Source: Streptomyces phaeolivaceus (lineage in GTDB: Bacteria > Actinomycetota > Actinomycetes > Streptomycetales > Streptomycetaceae). Taken from it: 64,000 bases of DNA. The position numbers were made by a program, and so were the translations under genes. A model generated the notes under the pieces. It was not told the origin of the DNA, made no database searches, and worked only from the letters and a program-made list of their open reading frames with translations. Positions 34,119 through 45,814 of the stretch are shown piece by piece (position 1 is the first letter of the stretch; the number at the start of each line of letters is the position of its first letter). The stretch covers positions 7,936,001-8,000,000 of the forward strand of contig NZ_CP045096.1 in NCBI RefSeq assembly GCF_009184865.1, read 5' to 3'.

Positions 34119-35669
34119 TCAGCCCCCGGCGGTGGGGCCGGCCGTGCCGGAGAGGGCCTCCAGATCGCTCTTGCGGACCCTGATCACCACCACGGCGGTG
34201 GCCAGGGCGAGCACGGCCATCGCGACGGCCGGTATGAAGGCCGTCGAGATGCCCTGGGAGAGCACTTCGTGACTCCAGGGGGCCGGCAGCTGCCGGGTCT
34301 TGGCGAACTCCGCCTTCTGTTCGTCCGTCGCCTGCGCCATGAACAGCCCCACCTGCTTCTCCGCCTCGTCACGGCTGGCCGTGCCGAAGACCGTGGTGAG
34401 GATGGACAGACCGAGCGACCCGCCCACCTGCTGGGTGACGTTGAGCAGACCGGACGCCGCGCCCGCCTCGTGCGGGGCGACCCCCGAGACCGCGGTCAGC
34501 GTGAGGGTCACGAAGTTCAGCCCCATGCCGAAGCCGAACATCACCATCGGGCCGAGCACCCCGCCGACGTAGGAACTGTCGGGGCTGATGAAGGTCTGCC
34601 AGGTCAGGCCCAGTACGACGAGCGTCGAGCCGACCACCATGAACGGCTTGGGCCCGAGCACCGGCAGGAACCGCTGCGACAGACCGGCACCCGTGACGAT
34701 CGCGACGGTCACCGGCAGGAAGGCCAGGCCGGCCTCGATCGGTGTGTACCGCAGCACGTTCTGCACGAACAGCACGATGAAGAAGAACATCCCGAACATC
34801 GCCGCGGCGAGGCTCAGCATGATCACATAGGTGCCCGAGCGATTGCGGTCGGTGAACATCCGCAGTGGGGTGATGGGTTCCCTGGCGCGCCGCTCGACGA
34901 GGCCGAACGTCAGCAGCAGGACGACCGCCGCCGAGAAGGAACCGATGGTCAGGCTGTCGCGCCAGCCCTCCTCCGCCGCGCGGATGAACCCGTAGACCAG
35001 CGCGGCCATGCCGGCCGTGGAGGTGAGCGCGCCCGCGATGTCGAACCGTCCCGGGTGGCGCTCGGACTCGCTGATGTACATCGGGGTGAGGACGGCGATC
35101 AGCACACCGATGGGCACGTTGACGAACAGCACCCAGCGCCAGTCGAGCCACTCGGTGAGCATCCCGCCCGCGAGCAGCCCGATGGCGCCACCCCCCGCGG
35201 AGACCGCGGCGAAGACACCGAACGCCCGGTTCCGCGCGGGCCCTTCGGGGAACGTCGTGGTGATGAGCGCCAGCGAGGTCGGCGACGCGATCGCCCCGCC
35301 CACGCCCTGGAGGGCGCGTGCCGCCAGCAGCTGCCAGGGCTCCTGGGCGAGTCCGCCGAGCAGCGAGGCGAGGGTGAAGACGAGAATTCCGGTCATGAAC
35401 ACACGGCGGCGGCCCAGGATGTCACCGGCCCTGCCGCCGAGGAGCAGCAGTCCGCCGAAGGTCAGCGTGTACGCGCTGACCACCCATGTCAGGTCGGTGG
35501 TGCTGAATTTGAGCGCGTCTTGAATGTGCGGGAGGGCGATGTTCACAATCGTCGCGTCGAGTACCACCATGAGTTGGCAGGCCGCGATGACGGTGAGCGC
35601 GATGCCGGGGCGCCCCTCCCGGCGGGCGGCTCCCGGCTTCTGATCCTGGATCAACGGAGAGGTTGTCAC
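34119..35669 (-). CDS. DHA2-family MFS multidrug exporter
   Basis: This is a 516-residue, 14-segment major facilitator of the EmrB/QacA type, a proton-driven drug exporter in the plasma membrane. Motif C-like VVLDATIVNIALPHIQ occurs in TM1. Motif A appears as LLLGGRAGDILGRRRVF and the central ALQGVGGAIASPTSLALI is present. The C-terminal half shows SGVAPHEAGAASGLLNVTQQVGGSLG. It is divergent from a TetR gene with two palindromic operators between them, so export is likely induced by a ligand of that repressor. Confidence 0.93.
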   Translation of the reverse strand: MTTSPLIQDQKPGAARREGRPGIALTVIAACQLMVVLDATIVNIALPHIQDALKFSTTDLTWVVSAYTLTFGGLLLLGGRAGDILGRRRVFMTGILVFTLASLLGGLAQEPWQLLAARALQGVGGAIASPTSLALITTTFPEGPARNRAFGVFAAVSAGGGAIGLLAGGMLTEWLDWRWVLFVNVPIGVLIAVLTPMYISESERHPGRFDIAGALTSTAGMAALVYGFIRAAEEGWRDSLTIGSFSAAVVLLLTFGLVERRAREPITPLRMFTDRNRSGTYVIMLSLAAAMFGMFFFIVLFVQNVLRYTPIEAGLAFLPVTVAIVTGAGLSQRFLPVLGPKPFMVVGSTLVVLGLTWQTFISPDSSYVGGVLGPMVMFGFGMGLNFVTLTLTAVSGVAPHEAGAASGLLNVTQQVGGSLGLSILTTVFGTASRDEAEKQVGLFMAQATDEQKAEFAKTRQLPAPWSHEVLSQGISTAFIPAVAMAVLALATAVVVIRVRKSDLEALSGTAGPTAGG

Positions 35670-35692
35670 TATAGGTCCCCCACAAGTGCCTT

Positions 35693-35760
35693 AGTGAACG
35701 CTTGCGTTCACTGACGCGTCAACGGTAGTGAGTCCCCCTTAGTGAACGCAAGCGTTCATT
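35693..35760. promoter_or_regulatory. Two TetR-type operators between exporter and regulator
   Basis: AGTGAACGC-TT-GCGTTCACT (35693-35712) is a perfect inverted repeat. AGTGAACGC-AA-GCGTTCATT (35741-35760) is the same with one changed base. Their centres are 48 bp apart in the 171-base divergent gap. They are the likely binding sites of the adjacent TetR regulator. Confidence 0.8.
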
Positions 35761-35840
35761 GAAGCCATCGCCGTGGTGCGCGTCGCCCGTCCGCTTCCGC
35801 TTCTCGTATCCCCGCCCCTCGGCTCAACGGAGAAACACAG

Positions 35841-36464
35841 ATGGTCACTTCGCGCTGGACGGCCGCTCCCGATCGGACGGCCTCCCCACGCCGGCGCGGC
35901 GCCGTGCTCGAGCGCGCGATCCTCGACGCCGCGCTCGAACAGCTCAGCACGGTCGGCTGGAGCGGTCTCACCATGGAGGGGGTCGCCGCGGGCGCCCAGA
36001 CGGGCAAGGCGGCGGTCTATCGTCGCTGGCCCTCCAAGGAGGACCTCGTGGCCGACGCGCTCAAGGCCGGGCTGCCGCGCTTCGATCGGGTGCCGGACCT
36101 CGGAAACGTGCGCGAGGATCTGCTGGAGCTGTGCCGGCAGGCGCGCGAGGCGATGTTCTCGCGACCCGGGTTCGCACTGCGCTCCGTGATTCACGAATGC
36201 GACACCATTCAGGCCGAGCGCTTCCATGCCGTGATCATCGGGGGCGTCGTGGAGCCCACGGTCAAGCTTCTGCGAGAGGTGGTCGAGCGCGGAATCAGCC
36301 GGGGAGAGGTCCGGTCCGACGCGGCCAACGGCTATGTCTTCGACGCGATTCCGGCCATGATGATGTACCGCTCGAAGATGTGCGGGAGCGAATGGGAAGA
36401 GCGGGACATCGAGGAGATGATCGACCAGTTGATGGTGCCGCTGCTCCGTCGGCGAGGCGTCTGA
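35841..36464 (+). CDS. TetR-family transcriptional repressor
   Basis: This 207-residue protein has the N-terminal HTH: RAILDAALEQLSTVGWSGLT and AQTGKAAVYRRWPSKEDLV (residues ~25-70). A C-terminal ligand domain of the TetR_C_11-like kind follows, with IIGGVVEPTVKLLREVV. It is divergent from the MFS exporter and separated from it by two palindromic operators, so it very probably represses the exporter and itself. Confidence 0.93.
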   Translation: MVTSRWTAAPDRTASPRRRGAVLERAILDAALEQLSTVGWSGLTMEGVAAGAQTGKAAVYRRWPSKEDLVADALKAGLPRFDRVPDLGNVREDLLELCRQAREAMFSRPGFALRSVIHECDTIQAERFHAVIIGGVVEPTVKLLREVVERGISRGEVRSDAANGYVFDAIPAMMMYRSKMCGSEWEERDIEEMIDQLMVPLLRRRGV

Positions 36465-36546
36465 ACCGGGTCGGCGAGGGAGCTGAGGTTGCCCCGGGAA
36501 ACCTGGGTGTCCGGCGGGGGCGCGGGCGGCGTAGGCTAAGGGCGCC

Positions 36547-37248
36547 ATGCCGTACGAACCACCTACTCACGCCGTCGAGCGCTCACTCCGCGCCACGACC
36601 GGGGCCAAGGTCATCGCCGGTGTCGACGAGGTGGGGCGCGGAGCGTGGGCCGGTCCCGTCACCGTCTGCGCGGCGGTCACCGGACTGCGCCGACCCCCCG
36701 AGGGCCTCACCGACTCCAAGCTCCTGACGATCAAGCGACGCGAGTCGCTCTCCGAGGAGCTGCTGAAGTGGGTGACGTCCCACGCCCTCGGCCACGCCTC
36801 TCCGGAGGAGATCGACGACCTGGGCATGACGGCCGCGCTGCGGCTGGCCGCGGTACGGGCCCTGGAGGCGCTCCCGATACGGCCCGACGCGGTCATCCTC
36901 GACGGCAAGCACGACTACCTGGGGTCACCCTGGCGGGTCCGTACGGTGATCAAGGGCGATCAGTCCTGTGTCGCCGTGGCGGCCGCCTCCGTGATCGCCA
37001 AGGTTCAGCGCGACAAAATGATGGCCGAACTGGGTGTCGACCATGCAGACTTCGGTTTCGCGGCCAACGCCGGGTACCCGTCGCCTGTCCACAAGGCCGC
37101 GCTGGCGGATCGGGGCCCCACCCCGTACCACCGCTTGTCGTGGGCGTATCTTGATGCGCTGCCCCAGTGGCGGCACCTCAAGAAGGCCCGCAACGGGGCG
37201 GACGGAAACGTTCCGGAGATCGAGGGTCAGCTCGGCTTCGATTTCTGA
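36547..37248 (+). CDS. rnhB: Ribonuclease HII
   Basis: This 233-residue RNase HII removes ribonucleotides from DNA-RNA hybrids. The active-site motif [17 protein letters not shown] near residues 21-37 carries the DE pair. [11 protein letters not shown] holds the third Asp, and [15 protein letters not shown] and [11 protein letters not shown] are also present. The catalytic GRG motif for single-ribonucleotide excision is present. A TAGGCT hexamer lies 15 bases before the ATG, so the leader is short. Confidence 0.96.
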   Translation: MPYEPPTHAVERSLRATTGAKVIAGVDEVGRGAWAGPVTVCAAVTGLRRPPEGLTDSKLLTIKRRESLSEELLKWVTSHALGHASPEEIDDLGMTAALRLAAVRALEALPIRPDAVILDGKHDYLGSPWRVRTVIKGDQSCVAVAAASVIAKVQRDKMMAELGVDHADFGFAANAGYPSPVHKAALADRGPTPYHRLSWAYLDALPQWRHLKKARNGADGNVPEIEGQLGFDF

Positions 37249-37316
37249 CGGATTCGTTCGTGCCCATGTGCCACCCGCCGACGCGAGTCGCACCGGCGTT
37301 TGATAAAAATCAGCTC

Positions 37317-37922
37317 ATGCCTCTCATTCCCGAGGAGCCTCAGATTCACGAGAGTGCCCAGGGCCCGCGTGCCACTCCGGCCAGCGGCCGGGTCGCGCCG
37401 ACCCCCCGTCCCGTACCCGGTCCCCGTCCCGCGGCTCCGCCGCGGCCCGGTCGTCCGGGTCCTGCCCGGCCGGTGCCGGCCCAGCGCGCGGCGCACGCCG
37501 CGGTCAAGCCCGGCCCGTCCGCTCCTGCCGCCACCCCGCAGATCCAGTTGATCCCGGCCTCGGTCGAGGGCGCGCTGGACGCCGCAGAGGAAGCCGTCGA
37601 CCTGCTGCTGGAGTCGGGCCGTGCCCCCGGTGACGTGCTGGTGATCACCACCGGCCAGTCGCATCCGTGGGCCGACCACGAACTCTCCTTCGGCGAGGCG
37701 GCCTACTGGGCGCAGCACGACGCGGGCGACGACGTCTTCTACGCCGATGCCTCGGCCACCGACCGGGCCGCGCCGCGTCCCGTGGTCGTGGTCGCCGTCA
37801 ACGGTGGAACCGACGCCGTCACCGCACAGTCGCTGCCCAAGGCCCTCGGCCGGGCCCGGACCCTGCTGATCGTGTGCGGCGACCCGCAGACGATCAACTC
37901 GGTGCTGGGCGCCGGAGTCTGA
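37317..37922 (+). CDS. Conserved actinobacterial protein with Pro-rich N-terminus
   Basis: This 201-residue protein is conserved downstream of rnhB in streptomycetes (from memory). Residues ~1-80 are Pro/Ala/Arg-rich and disordered. The folded part starts IQLIPASVEGALDAAEEAVDLLLESGRAPGDVLVITTG and ends VVVVAVNGGTDA, LLIVCGDPQTINSVLG, an alternating strand/helix pattern resembling the C-terminal domain of UvrD/ATP-binding proteins. It has no P-loop. Function is unknown. Confidence 0.75.
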   Translation: MPLIPEEPQIHESAQGPRATPASGRVAPTPRPVPGPRPAAPPRPGRPGPARPVPAQRAAHAAVKPGPSAPAATPQIQLIPASVEGALDAAEEAVDLLLESGRAPGDVLVITTGQSHPWADHELSFGEAAYWAQHDAGDDVFYADASATDRAAPRPVVVVAVNGGTDAVTAQSLPKALGRARTLLIVCGDPQTINSVLGAGV

Positions 37923-38252
37923 GCGACTGCGGACCTCGCCCCGGTCGGCCTGTCAGGGCTCACCGGGGAGCCGTCCGTGCCCGGAGAACGGCTCAGGGCG
38001 TTCAGGGCGCGATGACGGCCACACCCCGCCAGGGGGCGCTTCGGCGTGCCTGCGGGGTGTTTCGGCATGCCTGGGGCATGCCATGTGACCGCATCCCACG
38101 AAGCCGCCTCCACGAGGCGGCCCGCTGAGCGCACCCTCCGCATTCCGGGGCGAAGGCGGTGCTGGGGCCCGGTGCTCGCCGCACCCCCGCCCGTGGGATC
38201 GAGCGTGGGTGCGGGCCGGTTCTCCGTGGTCGCTGCGGCGGCCGAGAGCGGC
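37923..38252. other. Convergent intergenic region with nested inverted repeats
   Basis: These 330 bases lie between two convergent genes and I see no coding region. ACACCCCGC (38021-38029) and GCGGGGTGT (38052-38060) form a stem, directly followed by GGCATGCC twice in a row (~38063-38081), each copy itself palindromic. This may be a bidirectional terminator. Confidence 0.45.
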
Positions 38253-38879
38253 TCAGCGTGCCGCGGCGCGGCGCAGTACCTCCGAGGCGACGCCCCCGGT
38301 GCGTGGCATGGGCGGCGGGGCCATGGCCGTGGCGAAGGGCTCGGCCGGTGAGTCCGCGTGGGGGCGACGGCCGCCACGGCCCTCGCCGAGGACCTGCCAG
38401 CCGTCACGGGTCAGCGTGATGTACGCCCCGCAGCGCAGCCCGTGCAGGGTGCAGGCGTCCCGCAGCCCCCACATCCACGCCCCGTCCTCCTCCGTCCAAC
38501 GCGCGTCGCCGTCACGGCAGTAGAGCAGCACGGCGGTCCGCACCGGAGTGCGCCGGCGCAGGTCGTGCGGGATGACCCGCCGCAGCTGGGCGAGGAGCGC
38601 GTTGCGGAACATCCAGCCGTCGGCCGGGGCCGGACGCCGGATGAACGAGGCGCTCGCCCTCAACCGCTCGTCCGGATCCAGGACGGCGATGACCGCCGTC
38701 GCGGGCCGGGGCTGATGCCGTGCGTGCAGCCCGCTGACGACCTCCCGGGGATTGCGCAGCAGCGGAATCCCGGCGGCGGCCCATTCCGCGGGCTCGAGCA
38801 TCCGGTTGGCGGAAGCGGCGGACAGGTCGGCAGACGTCGACACGGAGGCCGCCGAGGACGGAGCGAATCCGAAGGTCAC
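38253..38879 (-). CDS. Conserved Streptomyces protein of unknown function
   Basis: This 208-residue protein has a core DGWMFRNALLAQLRRVIPHDLRRRTPVRTAVLLYCRDGDARWTEEDGAWMWGLRDA (positions ~85-145, given here in two halves of the pattern). It looks like an alpha/beta domain. No catalytic signature or signal peptide is visible. The GTG start at 38879 has AAGGGAGG seven bases upstream, which supports it. It lies between the rnhB-linked gene and recQ. I do not recognise a function. Confidence 0.7.
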   Translation of the reverse strand: MTFGFAPSSAASVSTSADLSAASANRMLEPAEWAAAGIPLLRNPREVVSGLHARHQPRPATAVIAVLDPDERLRASASFIRRPAPADGWMFRNALLAQLRRVIPHDLRRRTPVRTAVLLYCRDGDARWTEEDGAWMWGLRDACTLHGLRCGAYITLTRDGWQVLGEGRGGRRPHADSPAEPFATAMAPPPMPRTGGVASEVLRRAAAR

Positions 38880-39134
38880 GATCCTCCCTTCGGCTACGCG
38901 CCCACTGCGGGCGGGGGTCGGACTTGGGGGAGCGCACGCCGCAGCAGGAGCCCTACCGATTCACGGGAGGCCGTGCGGGGAGCGGACCCCAATTCTTCCT
39001 GGCGAACTTGGTTGCGGCAACGAGCAATTGGGGCCACTGACAGTTTTGTGGTGATTCAATGCTTATATCCCTGCACAGAGAACTCGTCGGCACCGTCCGG
39101 GCGCCACCGTGCCCGCGTCCGGTCGGTCGGCCGG

Positions 39135-41315
<2,181 letters not shown>

Positions 41316-41366
41316 GGCCCCATGCAACCCGATGCCTCGGACATCGCGCGAACGAGCGGGGCGAAC

Positions 41367-41408
41367 TGTGGACAGTTTCTGACGTGATCATGGTCGGACT
41401 TATCCACA
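41367..41408. promoter_or_regulatory. Pair of DnaA-box-like sequences
   Basis: TGTGGACAG (41367-41375, minus-strand CTGTCCACA) differs in one base from the Streptomyces DnaA box TTGTCCACA. TTATCCACA (41400-41408) is the exact E. coli consensus. They lie 33 bp apart, oppositely oriented, in the divergent gap between the recQ-like and DUF4192 genes. Confidence 0.45.
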
Positions 41409-41448
41409 GGCCAAAGCGGAATTTCAAGATCCGCGAGATGGTCGCCGC

Positions 41449-43068
41449 ATGACGAATCACAGCGAAGCCGCCGGGACCCCCGGCAACAGTGACATCAGCG
41501 GGCGGAACGGATTCCGGGGACACGGAGAGCCCTCCGCCTATCTGAGGCACGGAGCGCCCACCACACCCGACGGGGAACCGCAGGTCACCCTCCGCACCCC
41601 GGCCGAACTCGCCGACGCCCTGCCCTACCTGCTCGGTTACCACCCCGAGGACAGCATCGTCCTCGTCGCCCTGCACGACCGGGACGCACGCGGCCGATTC
41701 GGCGGGCGGGCACGGCTCGGCATCCCGGCCCAGACGGACGACTGGCCGTCCGTGGCCCAGCAACTGGCCCAAGGTCTGGTGACCGGAAGTGAGCGGCGGG
41801 GCGCCAAACCGGAGAGCATGGTCGCCTTCCTCTGTCAGGACCCGGCGAGCGGCGAGTCGCCACGCGACGTCATGGAACGCCTGCGGCCACTCGCCCAACT
41901 GCTCCGCAGGGCCTGCGGCAGCCTGGACGTGCCGGTGGTGGAGGCCCTGTGCATCTCCGACGGCCGCTTCTGGTCCTACTGCTGTCCGGGCAACGGCTGC
42001 TGTTCGGCCGACGGAGAGGCGATGGGGCTGCCGGGCACCTCCGTGCTGGCCGCCGCCGCGACCTACGCCGGGCTTCAGGTCCGGGGCACGCTGAAGCAAC
42101 TGCGGGCAAGGCTCCTGCCCTGGGAGACCGCCGCCGCGCTGCGGCAGGAGGCCGCCCTCGACGCGGCGCAGTCCGCCCTCGTCCCGAAGATCCTCGACGC
42201 GGAGAGCCGCGCGGAAGTGGCCGAGGAGACCCTGACCGTGGCCCGACGCGTCATCCGGCGCCTGGCCGACACCCCCACCGTGTCCGACCCGCTGGACGCG
42301 GACCTCCGCGACGACGAACTCGTCGGGCACGACGACGCGGCAGCCCTGATCCTCGGACTCCAGGACCGCGCCACCCGCGACCGCGCCGCCGAGTGGATGG
42401 AGGGCGACGAGGCCGGGCCGGCCCTCCGCCTCTGGCGCGCCCTCGCCCGTCGCTGCGTCGGCCCCTACGGCGAGCATGCCGCCGCCCCGCTCACGCTGGC
42501 GGGCTGGGTCGCCTGGTCCTCCGGCGACGAACTGGAGGCCCGCGAAGCCCTGGCCATGGCCCTCGCTGCAGACCCCGACTACCTCTTCGCCCGCCTCCTC
42601 CACCAGGCCTGCAACGAAGGCCTCGACCCCGAGTCCATTCGCCGCTGCCTGCGCGCCGAGCGCAGGGGACGCGAGGGGACGACCGCTGTTGAGGGGACGG
42701 CCGCTGAGGGGACGGCTGCTGCGGGGGCCGCCACAGAGACCGAGGGGGCCGCCGCCGAGGGGACCGCCGACGTGAAGACCCCTTGTGACAGGTCGCCGGG
42801 TGAGCAGCCGGCCTCGGAACAGGCCTGTGCCGCCCCGGGATCCCGCCGCCGACGCAGGCCGCGCTCCGAAAGCAGCCCCGAGGTCCGCGCCACCCGGCGA
42901 TCACCTGCCACCGCGCGCTCCCGGCGCCCGCGTTCCGCCGACGGCCCACCCGCCGGCCGACGGCCGAGGAGCACGGCGGACGGCCCGAGCGGTAGGGCGG
43001 ACGGCGCCGACGGTAGGGCGAAGGTCCGCCGCGGTGGTGGCGGCCAGTCCGCGGAGGGGGAGACGTGA
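41449..43068 (+). CDS. DUF4192 family protein
   Basis: This 539-residue protein carries the DUF4192 domain, conserved in actinobacteria and without known function. It has VTLRTPAELADALPYLLGYHPEDSIV near residue 45, PVVEALCISDGRFWSYCC near 165, and GPYGEHAAAPLTLAGWVAWSSGDELEAREAL near 345. The C-terminal 130 residues are repetitive (EGTAAEGTAA-type) and then Arg/Ser-rich and basic, probably disordered and possibly nucleic-acid binding. It is divergent from the RecQ-like gene. Confidence 0.85.
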   Translation: MTNHSEAAGTPGNSDISGRNGFRGHGEPSAYLRHGAPTTPDGEPQVTLRTPAELADALPYLLGYHPEDSIVLVALHDRDARGRFGGRARLGIPAQTDDWPSVAQQLAQGLVTGSERRGAKPESMVAFLCQDPASGESPRDVMERLRPLAQLLRRACGSLDVPVVEALCISDGRFWSYCCPGNGCCSADGEAMGLPGTSVLAAAATYAGLQVRGTLKQLRARLLPWETAAALRQEAALDAAQSALVPKILDAESRAEVAEETLTVARRVIRRLADTPTVSDPLDADLRDDELVGHDDAAALILGLQDRATRDRAAEWMEGDEAGPALRLWRALARRCVGPYGEHAAAPLTLAGWVAWSSGDELEAREALAMALAADPDYLFARLLHQACNEGLDPESIRRCLRAERRGREGTTAVEGTAAEGTAAAGAATETEGAAAEGTADVKTPCDRSPGEQPASEQACAAPGSRRRRRPRSESSPEVRATRRSPATARSRRPRSADGPPAGRRPRSTADGPSGRADGADGRAKVRRGGGGQSAEGET

Positions 43069-43421
43069 CCGCACAGGTCCGGTTCGGACCCCGCACACGC
43101 GTGCTGTTCTGGATCGGGTTCTGGCTCAGCCTGCTGGTGCCGATCGGTCGGCGGGCCCGCTGCGGACCCCACCCGCCCGAGTCCGCTGTCGCCCGCCATT
43201 TCCCGGCCGTCCCGGGCACGGCACGACGCCGTCGATCACTCGGCTTCCTCGGCTTCCTCGGCTTCCCGGGGCGGAGGCGTGACCCGGAGCGGAGCCGTTC
43301 CGTTCACCTGAGTGGCGGTATGCGAGACCCCGCCTCGCCGCCCACGCACCCCGTCCCTCTCCGGCTCCCCACCTGGTGCCGAGCGCACCCCACGCGCGCC
43401 GAAGACAGAAGAAGCCGCCCC
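43069..43421 (+). other. Gap before the debranching-like gene, possibly an N-terminal extension
   Basis: The 353 bases between the DUF4192 stop and the ATG at 43422 stay open in the frame of the next gene, back to a GTG at 43065 that overlaps the DUF4192 stop codon. The encoded sequence has one hydrophobic stretch (VLFWIGFWLSLLVPIG) and then Arg-rich sequence with three TCGGCTTCC repeats (43239-43265). I judge it more likely non-coding leader, but translational coupling from GTG 43065 is possible. Confidence 0.4.
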
Positions 43422-45638
43422 ATGCCCCTGCCCTCCACGCCCGACACCCACGACGACATCCCGTCCTTCCGCAGGTCCGTCCCGCGCCCGGCTCGCGCCC
43501 GTGACGACGACACCCGCGCTCCACTGGCGGACATCCGCAGCCAGGCGACCCGTCCCACCGGATCACGCCTGGGCGGCCCGATCGGCCGGGCGCCTTCCGC
43601 CGGCGCAACGACCGGCGCTCAGGGCCTCCCGCACCCACCCACGGGAGGCCCCGCGACCCCCCAGGCACCGACCTCCGCCACACGCCGTCCCACCGAACTG
43701 CCACCGGCCCACACCACGTTGATCTGTGTAGCCCTGCCGGGCCTCGCGATCTCGACGGACCAGGGCCAGCTGAACGGCAGCGGACTGGAGGGCTTCTACC
43801 GCGCCGGACGGCGGATGCTCTCCCGCTGCCAGGTACGGGTGGCCGGTAGGGAACCGCTCGCCGTGCAGGCGCGCATGGTCACGGCCGACCGCGCCCGGTT
43901 CATCGCCACGCTGTGCGTCTCCGCCGACGCCGGGCCGGACCCGGACGTCATGGTGGAGCGCACACGGTACGCGGACGGCACCGAGCGGATCACCCTGCAC
44001 AGCACCGCCCCGCGCCCCCTGCGCCTGCCCGTCGAGGTGTCCCTCGGCACGGACCTCGCGGAACTGGGCGCCGTGGCCTCCGGCAGCGCCGGCCCGGAAC
44101 TGCCCGCGAGCGTGCACGACTCCGGCCTCCGCTGGTCCTGCGCGAACGGGCACTCCACGGTGACCGCGCACCCCCCGCCCGCCGACGCCCTGGCCTCCGC
44201 GGGGCTGCTGCGCTGGGAGTTGGAGCTCCCGCCCGGCGGCACCCGAAGTGTGGAGCTGCGGGTACGACCGGACGGCGCCGGGCCCATCAGACCGGTCGGG
44301 CGGGGCGCCACCAGCCCCCTCGCCCAGGCCGGGGTCGCGGGCGACGACCCGGTGGCAGCGGCCCTGCTGCACACCTGTCTGCAGGACCTGGAGGCCCTGC
44401 TGCTGCGCGACCCGAAGAACCCGTCCGACACTCACCTCGCGGCGGGCGCGCCCTGGCGCTGCGGCATGGCTCCGGCCGATGCGCTGGTCGCGGCCCGGAT
44501 GACACTGCCCCTCGGCACCCGCCTCGCCGCAGGCACCCTGCGCACCCTCGCCCGCACCCAACTCGGGGGCAGGGAAAGGCAGTCCGGCATGATCCCGGGC
44601 CCCCGACGGGACGCGGGCCCGCATCTGCCGCCGGGCTGCACGGGCACCGAGGCGACCCTCCTGTTCCCCGTGCTCCTGGCGGAGGCCCGCCGCTGGGGAC
44701 TGCCGGAGCAGGAGACCGAGGAACTGCTGCCCGTCGCCGAACGCTGCCTGCGGTGGCTGCGCGGCGCGGTGGGCGGCGGTGCCTATCTGCCCGACCCGCG
44801 CCCCGGCGGACCGCTGCGGTGCGAGACCCAGGCACACGCCTACCGGGCCGCGCTGCTGGGCGCGGACCTCCTCGACGCGTACGGCAGGCCGGGCGGGCCC
44901 GCGCTGCGGGACTGGGCGGGAGAACTGCGGAGCCGGTTCGGGGCCGACTTCTGGGTCGAGGACCGGGGCGGCGGCAGACCCGCGGCGGCCCGCACCCCGG
45001 ACGGGCGCCTCGTGCCGCACCTGGGCGCCGGCGCCGCCCACCTCCTCGACACCGGGCTGCTCGGCTCGGGAGAACACGCTCCGGGACTCCTCGACAAGGT
45101 GCGCACCGAACAACTGGCCCGGCTGCTCGGCGGACCCGCCATGGACTCGGGGTGGGGGCTGCGGAGCCTGGGGGCGAAAGAGGCCGCCTACAACCCCTTC
45201 GGCCATCGTGGCGGTGCCGTGCGGGTGCAGGAGACGGCGGTCGCGGTGGCCGGGCTGGCCGGCGCCGGATACGAGAAGGAGGCGAGTTCGCTCCTGCGGG
45301 GCGTGCTGGCGGCGGCGGAGAGCTTCGGCCATCGGCTGCCCGAGATGTACGCGGGGGAGCAGCGGACTGCGGGGAGTGCCCCGCTGCCGCATCCGGCCGC
45401 CTGCAGACCGGCCGCGACGGCTGCCGCCGCGGGGGTGCTGCTCCTCACCACCCTCGTCGGCATCCGTCCCGACGCCCCTGCGGGGACGGTGACCCTGCGG
45501 CCGGTGCGCAGTGCGCCGCTGGGCGAGATCGGTATGACGGGACTGCGCGTCGCGGGCGCCCCGTTCGCCGTACGGGTCAGCAGGCTGGGGCTCGCGATGG
45601 TGGAGGAGGCGGCAGACGGACTGCAGTTGGGGGTGTGA
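43422..45638 (+). CDS. Glycogen-debranching-enzyme-like (amylo-alpha-1,6-glucosidase) protein
   Basis: This 738-residue protein has a ~100-residue disordered Pro/Arg-rich head. An N-terminal beta-domain typical of bacterial debranching-like proteins follows (LPGLAISTDQGQLNGSGLEGFYRAGRRMLSRCQVRVAG). A helical-barrel domain comes next, with DTHLAAGAPWRCGMAPADALVAARMTLPLGT, RLVPHLGAGAAHLLDTGLL and PAMDSGWGLRSLGAKEAAYNPFGHRGGAVRVQETAVAV. The general pattern is of the (alpha/alpha)6 glucosidases (GDE_C/MGH-like). I cannot point to confirmed catalytic acids, so the substrate and activity are uncertain. The start is discussed under the preceding gap. Confidence 0.75.
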   Translation: MPLPSTPDTHDDIPSFRRSVPRPARARDDDTRAPLADIRSQATRPTGSRLGGPIGRAPSAGATTGAQGLPHPPTGGPATPQAPTSATRRPTELPPAHTTLICVALPGLAISTDQGQLNGSGLEGFYRAGRRMLSRCQVRVAGREPLAVQARMVTADRARFIATLCVSADAGPDPDVMVERTRYADGTERITLHSTAPRPLRLPVEVSLGTDLAELGAVASGSAGPELPASVHDSGLRWSCANGHSTVTAHPPPADALASAGLLRWELELPPGGTRSVELRVRPDGAGPIRPVGRGATSPLAQAGVAGDDPVAAALLHTCLQDLEALLLRDPKNPSDTHLAAGAPWRCGMAPADALVAARMTLPLGTRLAAGTLRTLARTQLGGRERQSGMIPGPRRDAGPHLPPGCTGTEATLLFPVLLAEARRWGLPEQETEELLPVAERCLRWLRGAVGGGAYLPDPRPGGPLRCETQAHAYRAALLGADLLDAYGRPGGPALRDWAGELRSRFGADFWVEDRGGGRPAAARTPDGRLVPHLGAGAAHLLDTGLLGSGEHAPGLLDKVRTEQLARLLGGPAMDSGWGLRSLGAKEAAYNPFGHRGGAVRVQETAVAVAGLAGAGYEKEASSLLRGVLAAAESFGHRLPEMYAGEQRTAGSAPLPHPAACRPAATAAAAGVLLLTTLVGIRPDAPAGTVTLRPVRSAPLGEIGMTGLRVAGAPFAVRVSRLGLAMVEEAADGLQLGV

Positions 45639-45785
45639 CCTCCTGAGACGGGGAGTGCGACCTCCGGCGACGGGTGAACGGGGAATGCGGGCGCCGCCGT
45701 CTCCGACGTGGCCCGTGGTCGGCTCGGGGGAGCGGGATCGGACAGAAGTGGATCAAGTGGGGAAGCGGCCGCGAAGGGAGTGTTT

Positions 45786-45805
45786 ATCGTCAGGCAGACG
45801 ACTAT
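45786..45805. promoter_or_regulatory. Inverted repeat likely bound by the NrtR-like regulator
   Basis: ATCGTCAGGCAGACGACTAT contains the inverted halves ATCGTC and GACGACTAT, resembling NrtR sites (AT-GTC...GAC-AT). It lies ten bases before the start codon of the NrtR-like gene, a position suited to autorepression. Confidence 0.5.
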
Positions 45806-45814
45806 GATCGCGGC

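Noticed and set aside
43065..43421. GTG start at 43065 for the debranching-like protein, overlapping the DUF4192 stop
   Set aside because: The extra 119 residues are Arg/Pro-rich with nucleotide repeats and no homology I recognise. The ATG at 43422 is preferred, though coupling cannot be excluded.
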